Source: Actinokineospora diospyrosa (GTDB taxonomy: Bacteria; Actinomycetota; Actinomycetes; Mycobacteriales; Pseudonocardiaceae). From it: a stretch of 64,000 nt of DNA. The DNA lies in the NCBI RefSeq assembly GCF_024171925.1, contig NZ_JAMTCO010000009.1, positions 338,705 through 402,704 of the forward strand. The letters are read 5' to 3'. Under the pieces are notes generated by a model. It did not search any database, was not told the origin of the DNA, and saw only the letters and a program-made list of their open reading frames with translations. Position numbers and translations under genes: made by a program. Of this stretch, positions 53,754-64,000 are shown in pieces (position 1 is the stretch's first letter; each line of letters opens with the position of its first letter).

Positions 53754-53819
53754 TGTGGACAACCACAACCGTTGTGGACAACCACAACCGTTGTGGACAA
53801 ACACAAGCGTTGTGGATAG
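53754..53819 (+). other. DnaA-box-like array C (four sites, 19-bp period)
   Basis: TGTGGACAA at 53754, 53773 and 53792, and TGTGGATAG at 53811, are exactly 19 bp apart, with CACAACCGT between them. Three are perfect matches to the reverse complement of TTGTCCACA. The array lies just after the 3' end of the BTAD regulator gene, which reads toward it. Confidence 0.72.
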
Positions 53820-53835
53820 ACCACACGCCCAAGGA

Positions 53836-54627
53836 TCACCCAGCCCCAGCCTCACACCGCGGCCCGCACGGCATCACATACTCCCCACCAGGCCCCAGCA
53901 CCTGATGCAACGCCGCTCGCAACACAGGCCCCGGTTCCAACCCGTACTCATCCACCAACCGCGCCCGGATCGTGTTCAGCACGGCCACCGCCTCCGCCCG
54001 CCGCCCGCACGTTGTCAGCAACCGGCCCCAGCTCGCGTACACCGCCTCGTCCGTGGGGCGCTCCAACGCCAGTGCCGCCAGTGCGGGCACGGCGACCAGA
54101 TGTCGACCCGAGTCGATTGCCGCGTCGGCCAAGCAGCAGGCTGCCGCCGTTCGGGTCATCTCCCATCCCGCTGTGGTGGGGAAATCTGCGGCGACCGGGT
54201 GAGTGTCGAGCACCGGTCCCCGCCACAAGGCCAGTGCCGCGGCGAGGTTGCGCATCCGGGTCCCCAACGACGCGCCGGGGTCCAATCCCAGTGCCGCCAA
54301 GCTTTCGAACCGGCCCGCGTCCAGCGTCCACGGTCCCAGGTCCAACCGGTACGAGTCGTTGTCGCGGCCGATCCGCGCGCCCGGGAACTCCGAGCGCAGC
54401 CACCCCCGCAGCCGCGAGATCGCCACGTGCACCGCCTTCATCCCCGACGGCGGCACCGAGTCTGGCCAGGCCAGGCCGAGCAGGTGGCGACCGGACACCG
54501 TGCGGCGGGCGATCAGCAGGGCCATCAGGACGACCCGTTGGACGCCCACCGGGATCGGGCGGTCCAGGCCGAGGCGGTGGGCGCGCAGTGGGCCTAGGAC
54601 GTCGAACCCGCCGCTGTCGTCGGGCAC
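53836..54627 (-). CDS. BTAD-domain transcriptional regulator (SARP/AfsR-like)
   Basis: The protein has 263 residues. An OmpR-like winged helix comes first (about 8-105: FDVLGPLRAHRLGLDRPIPVGVQRVVLMALLIARRTVSGRHLLGLAWPDSVPPSGMKAVHVAISRLRGWL). The bacterial transcriptional activation domain follows (about 112-250: YRLDLGPWTLDAGRFESLAALG, DEAVYASWGRLLTTCGRRAEAVAVLNTIRARLVDEYGLEPGPVLRAALHQVLG). SARP-type proteins activate specialised metabolism, but no cluster is adjacent. The start GTG 54627 follows GGGAGG by 4 bases. It lies downstream of the lectin-like gene behind a terminator. Confidence 0.88.
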   Translation of the reverse strand: MPDDSGGFDVLGPLRAHRLGLDRPIPVGVQRVVLMALLIARRTVSGRHLLGLAWPDSVPPSGMKAVHVAISRLRGWLRSEFPGARIGRDNDSYRLDLGPWTLDAGRFESLAALGLDPGASLGTRMRNLAAALALWRGPVLDTHPVAADFPTTAGWEMTRTAAACCLADAAIDSGRHLVAVPALAALALERPTDEAVYASWGRLLTTCGRRAEAVAVLNTIRARLVDEYGLEPGPVLRAALHQVLGPGGEYVMPCGPRCEAGAG

Positions 54628-54722
54628 CTGGCCTCCCGGAGTCGGTGATTGGCCACCACCGACTATGCCACTGTCCACAATCACCGTGGGGTGACTGCCC
54701 GGCGCCGCGAACCGTGCCGAGC

Positions 54723-54764
54723 GGTCGGCTGACCGCCCTGGATGGAGCAGGCGGTCAGCCGACC
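54723..54764 (-). terminator. Terminator hairpin after the lectin-like gene
   Basis: GGTCGGCTGACCGCC and GGCGGTCAGCCGACC form a perfect 15-bp stem with a 12-base loop, 12 bp after the lectin-like stop on the minus strand. Confidence 0.82.
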
Positions 54765-54775
54765 GGGGCACCGGG

Positions 54776-55891
54776 TCAGTCGGTGATGGTGAACCCTGCG
54801 TACGCGCCGTCCGGTTCGCGCTGGGCGGCGGACCAGATCTGGCGGTCGGTGCCGACCCCGAAGACCTGCAGGCGGCCGTCGACGTTGACGCCGACGGCGG
54901 GGCCGCCGGAGAAGCGGCCGCCGAGGGAGCTCGGGGTGCCGAACGACCCGGATCCCGCCTCGGTCTCGACCACGGTCCAGAACGCGGTGTTCGAGCCGCG
55001 GCCGAACACGCTGATGCGGCCGTCGGCCTGCCTGCTGGTCGCGAACTGGTCGGCGGTCCAACTGCCGCCCAGGTAGGTGTAGCTGCCGTAGGTGCCGCTG
55101 GGTTCGAGCTGCGGCAACGTGTACAGAGCGTTGTCGAGACCGCGGACGAACAGGTGCACCAGGCCGTCCACGCCGCGCTGGGCGACGGGCGGTGTGTTGA
55201 TCGCCCCGCCGAGGTAGGTGTAGTCCGGTTCCCACGCACCGGACGCCTCAGCCTGGGTCTTGACGTACACCGCGTCGCCGCCGCCGCGGACGAAGGCGAC
55301 CAACCGGCCGTCGGACTGGGCGACGATGGCGGGGGAGCCGATGATGCCGCCCCCGAGGTCGGTCCACGCGCCCGTCGGGGTGCCCGGCCCGTCCTGCTTC
55401 CAGGTCCACAGTGAACCCGCCGTCCCGCGCACCAGCACCGACAGCGACCCGTCGGCGTTGCGACCCGCCGCCGGGTCGTCGGTTATGCCACCGCCGATGC
55501 GCACCCACGGGCCGAACGTGCCCGCGTCGGTCTGGGTGCGCCACCACAGCGCGTTGTCGGTGCCGCGGACGAACACGACCAGGTGACCGTCGGCGTCGCG
55601 CTCGACGACCGGTTTGCCGCCGAGCTGGCCGGTTCCGATGTTGCGCCACCCGTTCCAGCCCACCCCGGGCACGGCCTGGGTGTCGTACCACAGCGACCGG
55701 TCGGCGCCCCTGGCGAAGGCGACGAGCCTGCCGTCGATGTCCCGGCCGACCGCGGGGCTCAGCGTGGCGACCGGCCCGTAGTTGACGTCGTTGGGCTTGT
55801 TCTGCCCCGCCCCGGCGGTTCCGACCACCCCCACCGCGACCGTGGCGGCCGCTACCGTCGTGATCAACGCCCGACGCAGCAACGTGCGCAT
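54776..55891 (-). CDS. Secreted beta-propeller lectin-like protein (PLL-type)
   Basis: The protein has 371 residues with a signal peptide (about 1-28, TAGAG). The rest is seven repeats of about 45-50 residues with the pattern DGRLxxFxRGxDxxLWxxxQ (for example DIDGRLVAFARGADRSLWYDTQAVPG, DADGHLVVFVRGTDNALWWRTQTDAG). This fits a seven-bladed propeller of the Photorhabdus PLL lectin type, which binds fucose or other sugars. There is no enzyme motif. The start ATG 55891 follows AGGAGG. Sugar binding is inferred from the repeat. Confidence 0.82.
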   Translation of the reverse strand: MRTLLRRALITTVAAATVAVGVVGTAGAGQNKPNDVNYGPVATLSPAVGRDIDGRLVAFARGADRSLWYDTQAVPGVGWNGWRNIGTGQLGGKPVVERDADGHLVVFVRGTDNALWWRTQTDAGTFGPWVRIGGGITDDPAAGRNADGSLSVLVRGTAGSLWTWKQDGPGTPTGAWTDLGGGIIGSPAIVAQSDGRLVAFVRGGGDAVYVKTQAEASGAWEPDYTYLGGAINTPPVAQRGVDGLVHLFVRGLDNALYTLPQLEPSGTYGSYTYLGGSWTADQFATSRQADGRISVFGRGSNTAFWTVVETEAGSGSFGTPSSLGGRFSGGPAVGVNVDGRLQVFGVGTDRQIWSAAQREPDGAYAGFTITD

Positions 55892-56207
55892 CGTGGTTCC
55901 TCCTGCCCGTTCCCCGAGGGGGCATGACCTGCCCGCCGCTGGCCGGGGAGCGTTCGCGTGCCGATGCTGGCGCCGTCCGTTTGCCCGGTGCTTGCGGCGT
56001 GCTTGCGCGGCGCTGATGCCGTTGCGGGACAACCTGTTCGGTGGCCCCCCGGTGACCGGTTGTGCGCGCCCCGGCGGCTGTTCGGGTGCCCCCGGTCCCC
56101 CGTACCCGCCCCGACCTGCCCGCCGCGGCCACGTGGTCGACGAACTGGCCGCGCTGAGTACGGTTACCCATGACCCTCCGCCACCGCGCGGGCACCCGGA
56201 CCGAGGG
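55892..56207. other. Divergent gap between lectin-like and kinase genes
   Basis: 316 bp without a gene, shared by the divergent lectin-like and hybrid kinase promoters. It is GC-rich, with no clear dyad, repeat or promoter box that I can support. Confidence 0.5.
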
Positions 56208-62076
<5,869 letters not shown>

Positions 62077-62087
<11 letters not shown>

Positions 62088-64000
62088 CACCACCGAGTTG
62101 CCCACCCAGGACACGCGCGGCGCCGACGCGGTCGGTAGGCTCGCCGCGACCGTGGACCGGTTGCGCGCCCAGGTCCGGCACACGCAGGCCACCGCAGATG
62201 GGCGTGCGGTGGTGGAGCTGGCCACGGGGATCCTGGTGGAGCGACTGCGTTGTGGGCCCGCGGAGGCCGCTGCGCAGCTCGCGGCGCTGGCGGGTCAGGC
62301 CGGGCGACCGCAGGTGGAGCTGGCGGCGGAGATCGTCGACGAGGCGGCCGGTGACGGGTTGAGCGATGCGGCGCGCGGGCACCTGGATGGTGTCGTCGCC
62401 GCGGGTGATCTAGACACTGTGGACGGATCTGTCGCGGTTCGGTTGCGCACAGCGGAAAGCGGCGTTCTGGCGGCGGATGATACGCAAGCCGTCGCTGTGT
62501 CGTTGATGGAGAACGCGCTCGCCGCGTTGGGTGCGGTTGGTGTCGCGGTGTGGCAGGCCGGTGGTGACTTGTCGTTGACCTTGGCCGGGTGCGCGGGTTT
62601 TGCCGCGGACGAGGGTGGTCGGTGGCGGTACGTGCCGCCGGGGGTGGACGTGCCCGCGCGACGGGCATTGTCCACTCGCGACGTTGAGTGGGTTTCGTCG
62701 TTGTCCGCGGCTGGGATCGCGTCGATCGGGCAGCGGGGCGCGCCCGACGGTGCGCGGGCGGCGGTTCCGGCGGTCGCTGGCGGGCGGGTCGTCGGGGTCT
62801 TGGAGGTGTGCTGGCCCGGTCCGGTGAGCCAGCTCGCCCCGCGGGTGTGGCGGCAGTTGGACGCGTTGGCGCGGTTGTGCGCGCACACCTTGGACGCGCC
62901 GGGCACGGTGGTCGCCGAGGTCGACCGGGGCGAGGTCGCCGAACTGGCCGATCTCGCCGACGGCTTGCGCGACCCGGCCTTGGTGTTGCGGCCCGACCGC
63001 GACGCGCTCGGTCGGTTGGCGGACTTCAGGATCGTGCACGCCAACCCGCGGTTCAACGACCTGGGCGGCAGACCGCGCGAGGAGGTCGTCGGCGCGCCGT
63101 TGCTGGAGGTGTACCCGCTCGCAGCGGCGGAGAGCGGGCTTTTCGCCCTGGTGGAACGGGTTTACGCCACCGGTGAGCCGGTGCGCGCCGACCGGGTCGA
63201 TTTCACCGCCGTGGTCGGTCAAGTCCCGGCGGCCGCGGCGCTGGGCATCGGGATCAGCCGGGTCGGTGACGCCGTGTTCCTGGTGTGGCATATAGAGGAC
63301 GAGGCGACCCGGCTGGCGAACCTGCTGCGGCACGCCCAGCGGCTGGGGCGGATCGGCGGGTTCGAGGAGGACTTGGCCACCGGCGAGATCGCTTGGAACA
63401 GCGAGCTTTTCGAGCTCTACGGGCTGCCCGCGGGTGCGCGACCGGTGCCGCTGGAGCGGTTGGCCCGCTACGCCCACCCCGACGACGCGGTGGTGATCGG
63501 CCGGTTCCTGCGGACCCTGCTGCACCACCAGCGCCCGGCGTCCACCGCGTTCCGGCTGCTGCGCCCGGACGGCGTGGCCCGGCACATCCGGGTGATCGCC
63601 GAACCCGTCCCCGGTCCCGCCGCCGCGGTGCGCGGTGCGTACCAGGACATCTCGGCGCAGCACTGGACCGAGGTCGCGCTGGCCGCCACGCGCGAGCAGC
63701 TGGCGCACAGCGAGCAGCAGTCCGTGGAGCGCAACCGGCTCGCGCTGCAACTGCAGCACGCGATCATGCCGCCCGCGCAGAACACCCTGCAAACCCAACA
63801 CCTCGACGTCGCCGTCCGCTACCGCCCCGCCGAGAAGGACCACCTCGTCGGCGGCGACTGGTACGACGCGGTCGTGCTGCCGTCCTCGCAGATCCTGCTG
63901 TGCGTGGGCGACATCGCTGGCCACGGCATCGAGGCGGCCACCAGCATGGTCGTCCTGCGCAACGCCCTGCGCGGCCTGTCGGCCACCGGTGCGGGCCCCG
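62077..64000 (+). CDS. ANTAR-GAF-PAS-PP2C regulatory phosphatase, C-terminus outside the window
   Basis: The first 641 residues are visible. An ANTAR-like helical domain starts it (about 20-90: VDRLRAQVRHTQATADGRAVVELATGILVERLRCGPAEAAAQLAALA). A GAF-like domain lies at about 135-275, a PAS at about 285-405 (FRIVHANPRFNDLGGRPREEVVG), and a second PAS of the PAS_3 type at about 425-530 (RIGGFEEDLATGEIAWNSELFELYGL). A SpoIIE/PP2C phosphatase then begins (LQLQHAIMPPAQNTLQTQHLDVAVRYRPA, VGGDWYDAVV, VGDIAGHGIEAATSMVVLRNALRG) and runs off the edge. Such proteins dephosphorylate anti-sigma antagonists. It starts at ATG 62077 inside the end of the hybrid kinase gene, so the two are made together and probably form one signalling pathway. 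Confidence 0.92.

Noticed and set aside
53754-53819. Replication origin
   Set aside because: DnaA-like boxes are present, but dnaA, dnaN, rpmH, parA/B and an AT-rich unwinding stretch are not.

Overview
The window is very GC-rich, nearly all coding, and uses many GTG starts, ATGA/TGATG overlaps and GC-rich third positions. Together with a protocatechuate operon of actinobacterial layout, a PcaL fusion, a BTAD regulator, an ANTAR/PP2C protein and a cytoplasmic-type contractile injection system (CIS), this points to a filamentous actinomycete, probably of the Pseudonocardiales (Saccharothrix/Lentzea/Actinokineospora-like). The genus is inference.

Layout. 1-5.5 kb: a membrane-protein fragment, a winged-helix regulator with an MFS exporter, a convergent FAD aromatic hydroxylase and a secreted amidase. 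6.1-25.4 kb: one long plus-strand CIS locus with the cap (DUF4255), AAA ATPase, sheath, tube, small assembly proteins, a 927-residue Pro/Ala/VQR-repeat protein, a second tube protein, LysM adaptor, VgrG-like spike, PAAR tip, gp25, baseplate J and tail protein I. It ends with three membrane or surface proteins (zinc-ribbon/TM/discoidin-like, secreted VWA-PKD, COG1470-like). 25.4-27.1 kb: TetR with a secreted SRPBCC protein and a small membrane protein. 28.2-30.3 kb: an atypical LuxR regulator and a soluble histidine kinase/NarL-type regulator pair. 30.7-37.2 kb: the likely CIS cargo, made of a DUF4157 protein, a 1203-residue polymorphic-toxin-like protein with its candidate immunity gene, and an orphan toxin/immunity cassette that repeats 118 bp of the parent gene. 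37.2-44.3 kb: subtilase, DUF418 membrane protein, VOC protein, AraC regulator, helical-repeat protein, DUF2218 and an NlpC/P60-like lipoprotein. 44.7-51.6 kb: pcaI-J-H-G-L-pobA and a tandem IclR regulator; this converts 4-hydroxybenzoate through protocatechuate toward succinyl-CoA/acetyl-CoA, but pcaB and pcaF are absent here. 51.8-64 kb: a chitin-deacetylase-like enzyme, a BTAD regulator, a beta-propeller lectin-like protein, a 1959-residue hybrid kinase with 12 HAMP-pair repeats, and an overlapping ANTAR-GAF-PAS-PP2C protein cut by the window end.

The most unusual signal is not a protein. Four copies of a ~142-bp imperfect palindrome lie in intergenic DNA (5721-5862 inverted, 27428-27569, 44400-44542, 53376-53516). 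Within them, compensatory changes and G.T pairs preserve the stem in the element's own orientation, which suggests a structured RNA. Two copies are embedded in a larger composite repeat: a ~69-bp tandem repeat, the 142-bp hairpin, small covarying GTYGCC/GGCRAC hairpins, a conserved 48-bp block and DnaA-box-like TGTGGACAA arrays with 19-bp spacing. The composite occurs in the same orientation at about 27.2-27.85 and 52.9-53.8 kb and flanks a 25-kb segment that carries the toxin cargo and the pca operon.
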